A stretch of DNA of 64,000 bases from Chlorogloeopsis fritschii PCC 6912 (GCF_000317285.1 NZ_AJLN01000040.1:82331-146330); one strand, 5' to 3'; counted from the stretch's first letter, positions 16,157 to 25,687 are shown. Notes: generated by a model not told the origin, from the letters alone. Numbers and translations are program-made.

Positions 16157-17716
16157 CTAACTTCTCACCAATTGTTCAGCAGGCTTGGCTCTACTCCAAA
16201 CAGATTGCCCTGTAATTAGTTCAGCAACATCCATACCATTACCAATTACGCCCGGTACGCTAGGATAACCTGCACTAGCTCCGACAAAAAACAAGTTCGG
16301 TAGTTCGGTTGTGTAGCCCAAGCGATTTAAACCAACCTGACGCGGCACCAATTTAGCACCATAAATGTTACCTTGCGGCTGCCCTAAATAAAATTCGCTT
16401 GTAGTTGGCGTTCCGTAAACCTTCATGCGGGCATAAGCATCCACATCCGGAATTAAATGCCGCACGCTAGCCATAAGTGCTTGATAAACCTCTCGCTTTT
16501 GGGCTTTGTAAGCTTTGAGATCTGTTTCGTGCAATTGTTTAAAAGGCTCATAGGGGCAGACAGTCGCAATTTCTAACACGTGATGTCCTTCTGGAGCCAT
16601 TCCCGGTTCGCGGGATTTCATCGTTGGGCAAGATAAAAAGATCCAGGGATTTTGGAAGTTGCCTTGTAGTTGTTGCTGATATTCGTGATTGAGATCGCCT
16701 GTCGGATAATACCAGATATTCCAGTTGCCAATGCCATAGCGTTGCGGATCAAAGCGGCTGTCTAATCCTAGATAAATGTTGAAGGCGCTAGCTGAGTATT
16801 CGTAACTGGTGAGGCGATCGCGTTCTTTGGCACTTAAGGCGTTGGCATTATGCATTAACTGGACTGTTAATTTCGGATCTAGATCGCTAATATAAGCTTT
16901 TTTCGCTGCATAGGATGTTCCTAAAGCAGTGACAAATTGCACAGTGCGATCGCGCACTTCAATGTGTTCTACCGGGGTTGAGAACTTAACTACACCTCCA
17001 CCAGCAGTAATAGCTTCTACAATTGTGTCCACAAAATGCTTGAAGTGATGCCTGGGATAGTAAGCACCTTCAGAATAATCCCAAACCAGAGAAGTGTGGG
17101 TAAGCAAGGCAATTTCATTTGGAGGTAGGGCATAATCACCGCTTTGCCCTGCCAGAAGTGCTTGCAATTTGGGCGATAATCCAACGTGATCGTACAGATC
17201 TTGTAACGTCCAATTGCGCCTTAAAAACAAATGCCAATACTTTGGTAACTTTAACCAATCACTCCATTTTTGATCGTACCAGCGCACCTCTCGCACCAAG
17301 TCATGAATCTGCTGATGCAAAAGTTTGATTTCGTCACAATATAGATTGATGGCTTCTGCCTCATCTGGAAAACTTGCCAAAAGGCGATCGCGCAAAACTT
17401 CCCATCCTAAAGGAATGCGAAAATCAACTTCGGGTGTGACGATGCGATCAATGCAGTTTGGATCGAGAGAGTTAAAGGGAACATTCCGTTCTATATAATT
17501 GAGAAATTGCCCAATAGTTTCCCCAGAACCGCATTGAGAAATATAGTGAACATCTGCACAAAAACGATAGTCGCCATAGTCAAAGGTGTGGCAACATCCA
17601 CCTGGTAAATAATGTTTTTCTAAAACAGCAACTCGATAGCCCTGGCGTGTTAGACAAGCAGCTGCTGCAAGTCCACCTAATCCCGCCCCTAAAATCACAT
17701 AATCAAAGCTTTCCAT
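16157..17716 (-). CDS. FAD-dependent oxidoreductase of the CrtI/CrtISO/retinol-saturase type
   Basis: 519 residues. The N-terminal dinucleotide-binding motif is GAGLGGLAAAACLTRQGYRVAVLEK (given as two parts: G-A-G-L-G-G, then the acidic end of beta-2). GGCCHTF follows near 40, and a C-terminal FAD segment LFFVGASAGYPSVPGVIGNG near 480 is typical of phytoene desaturase and carotenoid isomerase relatives. The substrate is probably an isoprenoid or related polyene; it cannot be settled here. No neighbouring carotenoid genes are seen. Confidence 0.8.
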   Translation of the reverse strand: MESFDYVILGAGLGGLAAAACLTRQGYRVAVLEKHYLPGGCCHTFDYGDYRFCADVHYISQCGSGETIGQFLNYIERNVPFNSLDPNCIDRIVTPEVDFRIPLGWEVLRDRLLASFPDEAEAINLYCDEIKLLHQQIHDLVREVRWYDQKWSDWLKLPKYWHLFLRRNWTLQDLYDHVGLSPKLQALLAGQSGDYALPPNEIALLTHTSLVWDYSEGAYYPRHHFKHFVDTIVEAITAGGGVVKFSTPVEHIEVRDRTVQFVTALGTSYAAKKAYISDLDPKLTVQLMHNANALSAKERDRLTSYEYSASAFNIYLGLDSRFDPQRYGIGNWNIWYYPTGDLNHEYQQQLQGNFQNPWIFLSCPTMKSREPGMAPEGHHVLEIATVCPYEPFKQLHETDLKAYKAQKREVYQALMASVRHLIPDVDAYARMKVYGTPTTSEFYLGQPQGNIYGAKLVPRQVGLNRLGYTTELPNLFFVGASAGYPSVPGVIGNGMDVAELITGQSVWSRAKPAEQLVRS

Positions 17717-17880
17717 ATGCAGTCTCCTTCAAGACAAACATCTAAGAGACTTGTATGGCAGGCACTGCTTGGAATTGATTATTAATGATACAGTCGATAC
17801 TGGTAGAAAATGCCTACCCTACAACCTAATCGTAATCAGATGTATGCAGTTGTGCCTTACACCTTATGCATAGTTTTCTT

Positions 17881-17992
17881 GGCGTTGCTGAATCGCGGTA
17901 TGAATTTGATGTGTAGAGACGCGATATATCGCGTCTGGGCAGGGGTTTTGGCATTACGAAAAATTATTTTCATAGCCTAAATCAGCAACGCC
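17881..17992. repeat. MITE-like element with 11-bp terminal inverted repeats and inner palindrome
   Basis: The ends are GGCGTTGCTGA and TCAGCAACGCC, perfect inverted repeats. Inside, AGACGCGATATATCGCGTCT (17917-17936) is a perfect 20-bp palindrome. It has no reading frame. A diverged relative with GTTGCTAAAT/ATTTAGCAAC ends lies at 60432-60586. It fills most of the gap before the reductase gene. Confidence 0.75.
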
Positions 17993-18023
17993 GTTTTCTT
18001 TATTTTATTTGCTGAATGGAAAG

Positions 18024-19037
18024 ATGAATATTTTGATTTTAGGTGGCACTCAATTTCTGGGACGACATTTTGTTGAGATTGCTCTTAATAATGGGTATCA
18101 GATAACACTTTTTAATCGAGGACAAACTAACAACAGCCTTTACCCAAATGTGGAAAAGTTGGTAGGCGATCGCCTCAAAGGCAATCTTGCTGCTTTGCGG
18201 GGAAGAAAATGGGATATTGTGATTGATACTGCTGGCTACTTTCCAAATTTAGAGCAACTGGTTCGAGATACGGCAGAGTTATTAAAAGATTCAGTAGAAT
18301 TTTACATTTTTATCTCTACAATCAGTGTTTATGCTGAACTAAAAACTAATGGTGATGAAACATTACCCCGTTATGGCATTGATCGAAATCCGCCCGAAAA
18401 GACAGACGCAGAGATATACGGCACTCATAAAGCTCTTGCAGAATCAGTGGTTCAAGAAATTTATGGTGAGCGAGGGCTAATTGTTCGACCTGGATTGATT
18501 GTTGGCCCCTATGATAATCTTGGACGCCTACCGTACTGGGTGCGGCGTGTTGCTCAAGGTGGAGAAGTTTTGACTCCAGAGTCTCCTAACTTACCAGTTC
18601 AATTCATTGATGCACGAGATTTAGTGGAATGGATTTATCGAATGGCATTAGCTCGCAAAGGAGGGGTGTATAATGCTGTTGGGCCGGATTATTCCCTTAA
18701 CTTAGGTCAGGTATTAGAAACCTGTCGGCAGGTGAGCGGAAGTGACGCAAAATTTATTTGGGTTCCAGGAAAATTTTTAGAGTCGCAAGGTATAGGACAC
18801 TGGCAAGAGTTACCTTTATGGTTGCCATCATCACTACAAAATACCTTTCCTTGTTTGAACAACAGGAAAGCGATCGCAGATGGTTTGAGTTTCTCCCCCT
18901 TAGCCAAAACTATTCATGATCTTTGGCAATGGGATCAACTGGAACAACCAGAATATCCTAGTGGATTGTCGCCAGAGAAAGAAAAGAATGTTCTGCAAGC
19001 ATGGCGTAGAGCGGCTGAAGAAGGCATAGATCACTAG
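18024..19037 (+). CDS. NAD-dependent epimerase/reductase (extended SDR-like)
   Basis: 337 residues from ATG 18024 (a TTG at 18009 is a weaker alternative). The N-terminal Rossmann motif GGTQFLGRHFVE is followed by NRG and DxAGY stretches; SVYAE and a tyrosine-containing YGTHKALAE near 135 resemble the SDR active site Y-x3-K. VQFIDARDLVEWI is typical of UDP-sugar epimerase relatives and the plastid RNA-binding CSP41 family. The ATP-grasp gene starts 2 bp after the stop, so the pair is cotranscribed and probably works on one substrate. Confidence 0.85.
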   Translation: MNILILGGTQFLGRHFVEIALNNGYQITLFNRGQTNNSLYPNVEKLVGDRLKGNLAALRGRKWDIVIDTAGYFPNLEQLVRDTAELLKDSVEFYIFISTISVYAELKTNGDETLPRYGIDRNPPEKTDAEIYGTHKALAESVVQEIYGERGLIVRPGLIVGPYDNLGRLPYWVRRVAQGGEVLTPESPNLPVQFIDARDLVEWIYRMALARKGGVYNAVGPDYSLNLGQVLETCRQVSGSDAKFIWVPGKFLESQGIGHWQELPLWLPSSLQNTFPCLNNRKAIADGLSFSPLAKTIHDLWQWDQLEQPEYPSGLSPEKEKNVLQAWRRAAEEGIDH

Positions 19038-19039
19038 TT

Positions 19040-19864
19040 ATGAAAAAAGTAAATTGGTTAATTGAAAAAAATATTATTGATGCCGAAGAACAGTTTTTAG
19101 AAGAGTTGAGAAGACAAGGATACATTTACAAAGAGACAAAATATCTTCACTTTCGTCCCCAAGAGGCAAATAAATATTTCCCAGATCATGATTGTGTTTT
19201 GTTTAGAGGAACCCTAAATTTAGGGCGAGATATCTTAAAAACTTCTTGGATTCCCGGAGCTTATATGGATGAGAGGAATCTTCGCTGTTCAACTTACTAC
19301 ACTTATTTTGGTCAATATCTACTTAATAACAAATATTTTATTCTCTCTTTGGGTGAATTAATTAGAAGAAGAGAAGAAATTCTTGAATATTTTAAATCTA
19401 AGGGCGAACTATTTGTTAGACCTGACAGTAATATGAAATCGTTTCGGGCTGGAGTTTTTAATCTGAATGTTTTAAATACCATGCAGTCTTTGGGAAGTGA
19501 ATTGAGGAGAGATGAAACAACTTTAGTGCTAGTAAGTGGTAAGCGAATAATTACTAGAGAGTGGAGATTTTTTGTGTATAAAAATCAAGTTATCACCGGT
19601 TCACTCTACTTAGTGGAAGAAGAAAGAGTAGATGAAACAATTAAGGGAGGTGATCTAGAGGATTACTTGAGTGAAGTATTAAAGCAAGTGAATTGGTATC
19701 CAGAATCTCTCTATACAGTAGACATTTGTGAGTCAGAAGGAGAGCTTTACGTACTAGAGCTTGGTTCTTTTAGTTGTGCTGGAGAGTATGGTTGTGACTT
19801 GAGTTTGATTGTAGAAGCTGGTGCCAAAGCAGCTTGGGAAGATTATGAAGCTGTCAATTGTTAG
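19040..19864 (+). CDS. ATP-grasp domain protein (DUF4343 type)
   Basis: 274 residues. Visible features fit a compact ATP-grasp ligase: FVRPDSNMKSFRAGVF (nucleotide-binding part), REWRFFVYKNQVITGSLYL and a final LYTVDICESEGELYVLELGSFS with the acidic Mg ligands and C-terminal Gly/Ser-rich end. Such enzymes join a carboxylate to an amine through an acyl phosphate. The substrate is unknown. It is two base pairs behind the epimerase gene. A stretch of low-GC spacer follows before the next gene. Confidence 0.75.
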   Translation: MKKVNWLIEKNIIDAEEQFLEELRRQGYIYKETKYLHFRPQEANKYFPDHDCVLFRGTLNLGRDILKTSWIPGAYMDERNLRCSTYYTYFGQYLLNNKYFILSLGELIRRREEILEYFKSKGELFVRPDSNMKSFRAGVFNLNVLNTMQSLGSELRRDETTLVLVSGKRIITREWRFFVYKNQVITGSLYLVEEERVDETIKGGDLEDYLSEVLKQVNWYPESLYTVDICESEGELYVLELGSFSCAGEYGCDLSLIVEAGAKAAWEDYEAVNC

Positions 19865-20011
19865 CCATCACCTAATAATTATGAGTGTCTTTATTCCAAA
19901 GTTATAGTAGTCCCAATGGAATTGTGAGAAAATACATTTTCAGAATTTACTTGCATCTTAGGATGCTCAAATATTTCTTATATAAAAATTAAATTCGGGT
20001 AAACAATTTGT

Positions 20012-21328
20012 ATGAATACTCTTTTCTTATTTCAAATTAAACAGAAAATCTGCACATTCATCACTTCTAAACTGAGGTATTCACTGCTAGGATTTTTTTT
20101 AAGTGTTTGTTTACTCTTGTCTGGTTGTCATACGACTACACCTAAGGAAAGTGGAGTAATTCATCTGACGCTATGGCAGGGAATCAATCCTCCTACAAAT
20201 CGGGATGTATTTCAAAAATTAGTAGACCGATTTAATCAAACTCATCCTGATATTGAGATTGAATCGATTTATGCTGGACAACTTGAACAACAAATACCTA
20301 AAGTATTAACTGCAGTTGTTGGCAACGTTCCGCCAGATATTTTGTTTTTTAACCCACAACTAACAGGTCAACTTGTAGAGCTTGGGGCAATCTTACCTCT
20401 AGAAAATTGGTTGGACAAATCGCCACTGAAATCAGAAATTATTCCAAATTGTTTTGGCGAAATGCAATTAGGAGGTCACATTTGGTCAGTACCTTTGTGG
20501 AGTGGTAATATTGGTATATTTTACAGACCGGATTTATTTAAAGAAGCGGGAATTACTGAGTTACCAAAAACTTGGGATGAGTTGCGGCAAGTTGCGAAAA
20601 AACTGACGATAGATCGTAATGGCGATCGCCGTCTTGATCAGTTTGGGATGTTAATGCCTCTAGGAAAAGGAGAATGGACTGTCTTTACTTGGTTTCCTTT
20701 TTTATTAAGTAGTGACGGGACAGTGGTTAAAAATGATCGCCCCGATCTAGTTAATCCAGGTGCGATCGCTGCTTTGCAATTTTGGCAAGACTTGATTAAA
20801 GACGGTTCTACTAAATTCTCTGCATCGGAAAGGGGATTTGAAGAAGATGATTTCCTTGCCGGACGTGTTGCCATGCAGCTGACGGGGCCTTGGACGTTTA
20901 TTATGAAAAGTAAAGTTGATTATGATGTACTTCCTATTCCTGCCAATCTTCACCCAGCAAGTGTAATTGCTGGTGGCAATCTGTTTGTGATGAAAACTAC
21001 ATCAGAAAAAGAACAGGCAGCGCTGAAATTTTTAGAATACGTGATCGGTGAAGAATTCCAAACCGAATGGAGTATTGGCTCTGGTTTTTTGCCCATCAAT
21101 ATCAAATCTGCCCAGAGCCAAGCTTATCAGGAATTTATTAAGCAAAAACCCGTCATGAAAGTTTTTCTGGATCAAATGGCTGTATCAGGAACTCGACCGA
21201 TTATTCCTGGTTATAATCGCTTATCTGACAGTCTTGGGCGGGCGATCGAGGCGACAATGTTGGGAGAGTCTCCCCAAAAAGCCCTCAAAACAGCACAAAA
21301 GCGTTTAGAACTGATTTGGAATAACTAG
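20012..21328 (+). CDS. ABC sugar-transporter substrate-binding lipoprotein
   Basis: 438 residues. The signal sequence (about 20-39) ends with lipobox LLSG-C39, so it is anchored outside the inner membrane. The remainder is a class-1 (MalE/UgpB-like) binding protein: LTLWQGINPP, IPPDILFFNPQ..., WSVPLWSGNIGIFYRPDLF and a C-terminal GGNLFVMKTTSEKEQAALKFLEYV. It likely binds a sugar or oligosaccharide. No permease or ATPase genes adjoin, so it must use a partner encoded elsewhere. Confidence 0.88.
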   Translation: MNTLFLFQIKQKICTFITSKLRYSLLGFFLSVCLLLSGCHTTTPKESGVIHLTLWQGINPPTNRDVFQKLVDRFNQTHPDIEIESIYAGQLEQQIPKVLTAVVGNVPPDILFFNPQLTGQLVELGAILPLENWLDKSPLKSEIIPNCFGEMQLGGHIWSVPLWSGNIGIFYRPDLFKEAGITELPKTWDELRQVAKKLTIDRNGDRRLDQFGMLMPLGKGEWTVFTWFPFLLSSDGTVVKNDRPDLVNPGAIAALQFWQDLIKDGSTKFSASERGFEEDDFLAGRVAMQLTGPWTFIMKSKVDYDVLPIPANLHPASVIAGGNLFVMKTTSEKEQAALKFLEYVIGEEFQTEWSIGSGFLPINIKSAQSQAYQEFIKQKPVMKVFLDQMAVSGTRPIIPGYNRLSDSLGRAIEATMLGESPQKALKTAQKRLELIWNN

Positions 21329-21369
21329 AAGAAAGCAGCTATGCTGTCTGGAAGCATCCCAATTTTTCA

Positions 21370-21500
21370 AAAATACCTGGCGATTAGAAATCGCGACTAC
21401 ACAGACAAAGCCTGCCTATGCAGGCTACTTATGTTAGTCCGCGTAGGCGGTACTTCGTTTATATAGCCCCAGACTTCCAGTCTGCGGGGAATATGTCCTC
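21370..21500. repeat. Dispersed repeat with several small hairpins
   Basis: A stretch beginning CTGGCGATTAGAAATCGCGACTAC, then GCCTGCCTATGCAGGC, TCCGCGTAGGCGG and AGACTTCCAGTCT. Each piece is a short self-complementary stem. This composition is typical of cyanobacterial intergenic repeats. It immediately precedes a tiny membrane protein gene. Confidence 0.55.
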
Positions 21501-21513
21501 CCATGAGGTATTT

Positions 21514-21606
21514 ATGACTTTACAGGATGTCCCTAATCTCTGGGTTCCTTTGGCACTTTTAGGCTTAATTATCATCGCTGCTGTATTTTTCAGTCGCAGT
21601 CAGTAA
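21514..21606 (+). CDS. 30-residue single-pass membrane protein
   Basis: The frame MTLQDVPNLW-VPLALLGLIIIAAVFFSRSQ runs from ATG 21514, with GAGG 6-10 bp upstream. It has one strongly hydrophobic helix (about 11-26) and a short basic tail. The size and build resemble small subunits of photosynthetic or NDH-1 membrane complexes, but I do not recognise the family. A longer frame from 21418 runs through the repeat and is not preferred. Confidence 0.5.
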   Translation: MTLQDVPNLWVPLALLGLIIIAAVFFSRSQ

Positions 21607-21621
21607 TTTGACACTTCAAAA

Positions 21622-21728
21622 GGGGATTGGGGATTGGTGATTGGGTATTGGGGAAGTTTTTCTCCCCTGCTCAGAGCTTCCCTGCTTTTTCCTAGCCCCT
21701 AGTCCCTAGTCCCTAGCCCCTAGCCCCT
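21622..21728. repeat. STRR heptamer arrays
   Basis: GGGGATT, GGGGATT, GGTGATT, GGGTATT in register at 21622-21649. A second set of CCCTAGT/CCCTAGC units lies at about 21688-21728. Typical heterocystous-cyanobacterial heptamers between convergent genes. Confidence 0.75.
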
Positions 21729-21757
21729 ATTTATTCCTTCTGCCCTCTGACTTCTAC

Positions 21758-24022
21758 TTATACGCTGGCAACGCTACGCATCAAATTGTGGGGCGCATGG
21801 ATTTGCTGCCGCACCGGAAGTTCAATTACAAACTCTGTCCCTTGCCCTGGTGTGGAGTGGCAATACAGTTTGCCACCATGCTTTTCAGTGACAATTTCAT
21901 AACTGATCGATAGCCCCAATCCGGTACCTTTGCCAATGGGTTTGGTAATAAAGAAGGAATCGAAAATACGCGATCGCACTTCCTCAGTCATTCCCAATCC
22001 GTTATCCGCTATATAAATGGCAATCCAATCAGCCTCAATCATCTCTGTCGAAATCCGAATCGTGCCGGGATTTGCTTTGATTTCTTGAGGCGATCGCTGG
22101 CGATTGTGTTCCTCCAATGCGTCAATGGCATTGGTAAGTAAATTCATAAATACCTGATTTAGCTGCCCCGGATAGCATTCCACGCTAGGCAATTGACCAT
22201 AATTTTTGATAATCTCAATGCTTGAATGTTCTGGTTTCGCTTTCAGACGGTTTCCCAGAATCATTAAAGTGCTGTCGATGCCTTCATGAATATTTACTGC
22301 TTTGAATTCAGCTTCATCAAGGCGAGAGAAATTTCGCAACGATAACACAATTTCTTGAATACGCTCGGTTCCCACCTGCATCGACTTGAACAGTTTAATC
22401 AAATCTTCGATCAGAAAGTCCAACTCGATCGCTTCAATTTCTGCTTGGATTGCTTGAGGAGGATTGAGATAGTGTTGCTGATAGAGTTGTATCAGTCCCA
22501 TTAAATCTTGCGTATACTGATGGGCATGAGTTAAGTTACCATGAATAAAATTGACTGGATTGTTAATTTCATGGGCAACTCCAGCCACTAACTGACCAAG
22601 ACTTGACATTTTTTCAGCCTGAACCATCTGCGCTTGAGTAGATCGCAGTTGTGCCAAAGTTTGCTCCAGAATCTGATTTTTTTCCCTCAATAGCGTTTCA
22701 GATTGCTGAAGTGCCTCTTCTGTGCGCGTGCGCTCTGCAATCTCTTGCTGTAATTGAGCATTCAGCCGTGCTTGTTCCTGGGCGATCGCCTCAATTTGCC
22801 AGGTAGAGACAATGCTATCAGCCATCTGATTAAAAGTAGCTGCCAGTTGCCCTATCTCGTCTGCGGATAAGACTTGCGCTCGTGCCTGAAAATTACCGCC
22901 TGAGAAGGCTTGAGTAACTTGTTGCAGATGCCCGATCGGACGAGCGATCGCCCGTGCTAGCAGAGTTGCCAATAACACATCCACCGATAACGCCAATACC
23001 GCAATTCCCCCTTGTAGCAGTAAACTTTGTCTTAGTAAGGCATTCAATGCCGTCTCTGGCGTTCCTCTTACCAAAATCGCCACTGTTTCTCCAGCAAAAT
23101 TTAATAATGCCCTTGCAGCCACAGTATAAGTTTGTCCTTCTACGGCAATCCTTTGGGTGACTGGCTTACCTCTTGCTTCAACAGCCGCACTCAACAACGC
23201 AGTATCGGGCAAAGACACGTAGCGAACACCTTGATTTTCTTGCCCCTGTTTGTCGGTGTTTGTGTCTTGTTCTGCTGTGGCTAAGGCAAATTCTCCATTC
23301 GGTTGACGCGAATAGACAGCACTATATCCGCCGCCGAGGGTAACAACGGTTTGATGCACAATTGGAGGTTTGTCGTTGACGATATCCCCAGAAACTAAAG
23401 CCCCCAGTACTTCTTGGGTTTGCGGGTTGCGCACAGGTGTCACAGTATAACGAATCAAAGCATCATAACCCTCTATCCCCACAGGCAAAGGCGGTTTTTC
23501 CTTAGCAAGTTCTGCCCTACTCACAATTTCACTTGTCTTAATCTGCTGGGGATTTTTGAGAACCTCACCCACCAAGTTACTGGGATTAAAGATTTCACCG
23601 ATGCGATCGGCATTAGCATTAACAATAATTCGTAAATCTTTGCCAACCAAGGTTGCATACTCAATCTCCCTAGCTTTGACTTCATTTTGGAGAATCTGCT
23701 TCACTTGTCGCTGTAAAGTGGAGTCCAACCTTTGGGAATTTGCATGAGCTTTGGCTGCGGCAATGATAGCAGCATTATCAGATTGCCCCCTAAAGCCAAA
23801 TCCCATTTGATTGATTTTGATGTTGTAGTTGATTTCTGTCACCGCCAACTCAGATCGGGCTTGGTTAACTAGCATCCTTCGCCCTCCAGCAATAATCAGG
23901 AATGCCCCAACCCCAACTAGCCCAACAATAGAGATAACTTCTGAGGTACATAGCGCAATTAGCTGTTTTCTGTTAATCGGAAGGTCATAAAATCGCTTTA
24001 GAAAGCTGACTTTGTGTCGCAT
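21758..24022 (-). CDS. Membrane sensor histidine kinase (HAMP, HisKA, HATPase)
   Basis: 754 residues. A transmembrane helix near 25-48, an extracellular sensor region (about 50-330, cache-like), a second helix (about 335-358) and a HAMP segment ending FSGGNFQARAQVLSADEIG. A coiled coil rich in Gln/Glu (about 405-470) leads to the phosphoacceptor box SLGQLVAGVAHEINNPVNFI, then N box, DNGLGM and GKGTGLGLSISYEIV of the ATPase domain. It autophosphorylates on His and passes the phosphate to a response regulator not encoded here. The signal is unknown. Confidence 0.92.
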   Translation of the reverse strand: MRHKVSFLKRFYDLPINRKQLIALCTSEVISIVGLVGVGAFLIIAGGRRMLVNQARSELAVTEINYNIKINQMGFGFRGQSDNAAIIAAAKAHANSQRLDSTLQRQVKQILQNEVKAREIEYATLVGKDLRIIVNANADRIGEIFNPSNLVGEVLKNPQQIKTSEIVSRAELAKEKPPLPVGIEGYDALIRYTVTPVRNPQTQEVLGALVSGDIVNDKPPIVHQTVVTLGGGYSAVYSRQPNGEFALATAEQDTNTDKQGQENQGVRYVSLPDTALLSAAVEARGKPVTQRIAVEGQTYTVAARALLNFAGETVAILVRGTPETALNALLRQSLLLQGGIAVLALSVDVLLATLLARAIARPIGHLQQVTQAFSGGNFQARAQVLSADEIGQLAATFNQMADSIVSTWQIEAIAQEQARLNAQLQQEIAERTRTEEALQQSETLLREKNQILEQTLAQLRSTQAQMVQAEKMSSLGQLVAGVAHEINNPVNFIHGNLTHAHQYTQDLMGLIQLYQQHYLNPPQAIQAEIEAIELDFLIEDLIKLFKSMQVGTERIQEIVLSLRNFSRLDEAEFKAVNIHEGIDSTLMILGNRLKAKPEHSSIEIIKNYGQLPSVECYPGQLNQVFMNLLTNAIDALEEHNRQRSPQEIKANPGTIRISTEMIEADWIAIYIADNGLGMTEEVRSRIFDSFFITKPIGKGTGLGLSISYEIVTEKHGGKLYCHSTPGQGTEFVIELPVRQQIHAPHNLMRSVASV

Positions 24023-24124
24023 ACGGATTAGTTTGAGAGGATTTTAATTATTAGAGTTCCCCTCAACCTCACCAAAATCAAAAGCTTGCCTCTAAATTGA
24101 TGTCATTTTTTAACAACCGTAAAA

Positions 24125-24179
24125 TGGGCACTGTCCCCAACGTCAAAATCAGGGTTTGAGAAAAGTTAGCTAGTGCCCA
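24125..24179. repeat. Small inverted-repeat element (TGGGCACT...AGTGCCCA)
   Basis: An 8-bp perfect inverted repeat at the ends of a 55-bp stretch, similar in build to the 68-bp element family but with different ends. It sits in the 460-bp gap upstream of efp, which also holds degenerate GGGGATA heptamers (24300-24340) and ACTAATG heptamers (24370-24425). Confidence 0.5.
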
Positions 24180-24481
24180 CCCTACAAAAATTGCAATCAG
24201 GCAACTGGCGCAAGATGTGAAGTCAGGAAACTTTTCGGATTCAGCTGGCGATCGCAGAAAGTTAGTAAAAGCCCGATCGCAAATTTAGGAAGAACAGGAA
24301 TAGGGGATAGGGGACAGGGGATAGGGAATAAGGGACAAGGCGACAACCAGACAAGGAAATGGGGAGAACAACTAATGACTAATGACTAATGACCAATGAC
24401 TAATAAATCATGACTAATGATTAATTTCTCCTGTTGAAGGGTACAATAAATGCCGATTGTCTTCCAAAGTTTTAAAGCTTC

Positions 24482-25039
24482 ATGATCTCCAGTAACGACT
24501 TTCGACCTGGTGTCTCAATTGTTTTAGACGGATCTGTATGGCGAGTAGTGGAATTCCTCCACGTCAAGCCGGGCAAAGGTTCCGCGTTTGTGCGGACAAA
24601 ATTGAAAAATGTTCAGACTGGGAGCGTAGTGGAAAGAACGTTCCGGGCAGGGGAAACTGTACCGCAAGCTACTCTCGAAAAAAGCACGATGCAGCATACC
24701 TATAAAGAGGGTGATGAATACGTCTTTATGGATATGGAAACCTATGAAGAAGGCAGATTAAGTGCAGCCCAGATTGGCGATCGCGTTAAATACCTTAAAG
24801 AAGGTATGGAAGCTAACGTCGTTCGTTGGGGCGATCAAGTGCTAGAAGTAGAACTGCCTAACTCTGTGGTATTAGAAGTGGTGCAAACAGACCCTGGTGT
24901 AAAAGGTGACACTGCAACCGGAGGCAGCAAACCTGCAACATTGGAAACTGGTGCAATTGTCATGGTTCCTCTATTTATTACCCAAGGAGAACGTATCCGC
25001 ATTGATACCCGTAATGACACTTATCTTGGCAGGGAATAA
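24482..25039 (+). CDS. efp: Elongation factor P
   Basis: 185 residues, the standard length, with three beta-barrel domains. The N-terminal domain has [23 protein letters not shown] and the tip loop [13 protein letters not shown], where Lys34-equivalent (K in PGKG) would be modified in other bacteria. The C-terminus ends [17 protein letters not shown]. It relieves ribosome stalling at polyproline. accB follows 135 bp downstream in the same direction, the usual cyanobacterial efp-accB order. Confidence 0.97.
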   Translation: MISSNDFRPGVSIVLDGSVWRVVEFLHVKPGKGSAFVRTKLKNVQTGSVVERTFRAGETVPQATLEKSTMQHTYKEGDEYVFMDMETYEEGRLSAAQIGDRVKYLKEGMEANVVRWGDQVLEVELPNSVVLEVVQTDPGVKGDTATGGSKPATLETGAIVMVPLFITQGERIRIDTRNDTYLGRE

Positions 25040-25051
25040 ATTTTAACACAA

Positions 25052-25078
25052 AAAAGATGGAAATCCTGATTTCCATCG
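25052..25078. repeat. Hairpin downstream of efp
   Basis: GATGGAAATC-CT-GATTTCCATC is a perfect 10-bp stem with a 2-nt loop, preceded by AAAAAA. It lacks a T-run on the plus strand, so it may attenuate transcription or protect the 3' end rather than terminate. Confidence 0.45.
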
Positions 25079-25174
25079 CTAACGGGGATTTAGCTCCCTG
25101 CCCCGTGTAATATATTAAACACTGCCCATAATTTTATCTACTATCCGTATTGTAATTATGAGGTCATAAAAGCT

Positions 25175-25687
25175 GTGCCATTAGACTTTAATGAAATTCG
25201 TCAGTTATTGACGACTATTGCACAAACTGACATTACAGAAGTAACGCTTAAAAGCGACGATTTTGAAATCACAGTACGTAAAGCTACGATCGCCGCTACA
25301 GGTGCTGGAGTTAGTACGGGATTATCATCTGTTTCGCCAATTGCACCCCCAGTAGCGCCGCCTCCAACTGCGGAAGTGAGCCGCACCTATGAAGCACCAA
25401 CAAGCGTAAGCACAGCGCCAGCCCCATCACCAATTGAGCAAAAAAAATATGTAGAAGTCACTTCTCCGATGGTGGGAACCTTTTACCGCGCCTCTGCACC
25501 TGGTGAAGCACCGTTTGTAGAAGTCGGCGATCGCATCCGTAGCGGACAAACAGTGTGCATCATTGAAGCGATGAAGCTGATGAATGAAATTGAAGCCGAA
25601 GTATCCGGGCAAATCATTGAAATTCTTGTTCAAAATGGCGAACCTGTAGAATATGGTCAGCCTCTGATGCGAATTAATCCAGATTAA
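25175..25687 (+). CDS. accB: Acetyl-CoA carboxylase biotin carboxyl carrier protein
   Basis: 170 residues starting at GTG. Short N-terminal domain, a Pro/Ala-rich linker (about 50-88) and a biotinyl domain with the biotin-accepting K134 in EAMKLMNEIEA. It carries carboxybiotin between the carboxylase and transferase of acetyl-CoA carboxylase, the first step of fatty-acid synthesis. Downstream of efp. Confidence 0.96.
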   Translation: MPLDFNEIRQLLTTIAQTDITEVTLKSDDFEITVRKATIAATGAGVSTGLSSVSPIAPPVAPPPTAEVSRTYEAPTSVSTAPAPSPIEQKKYVEVTSPMVGTFYRASAPGEAPFVEVGDRIRSGQTVCIIEAMKLMNEIEAEVSGQIIEILVQNGEPVEYGQPLMRINPD

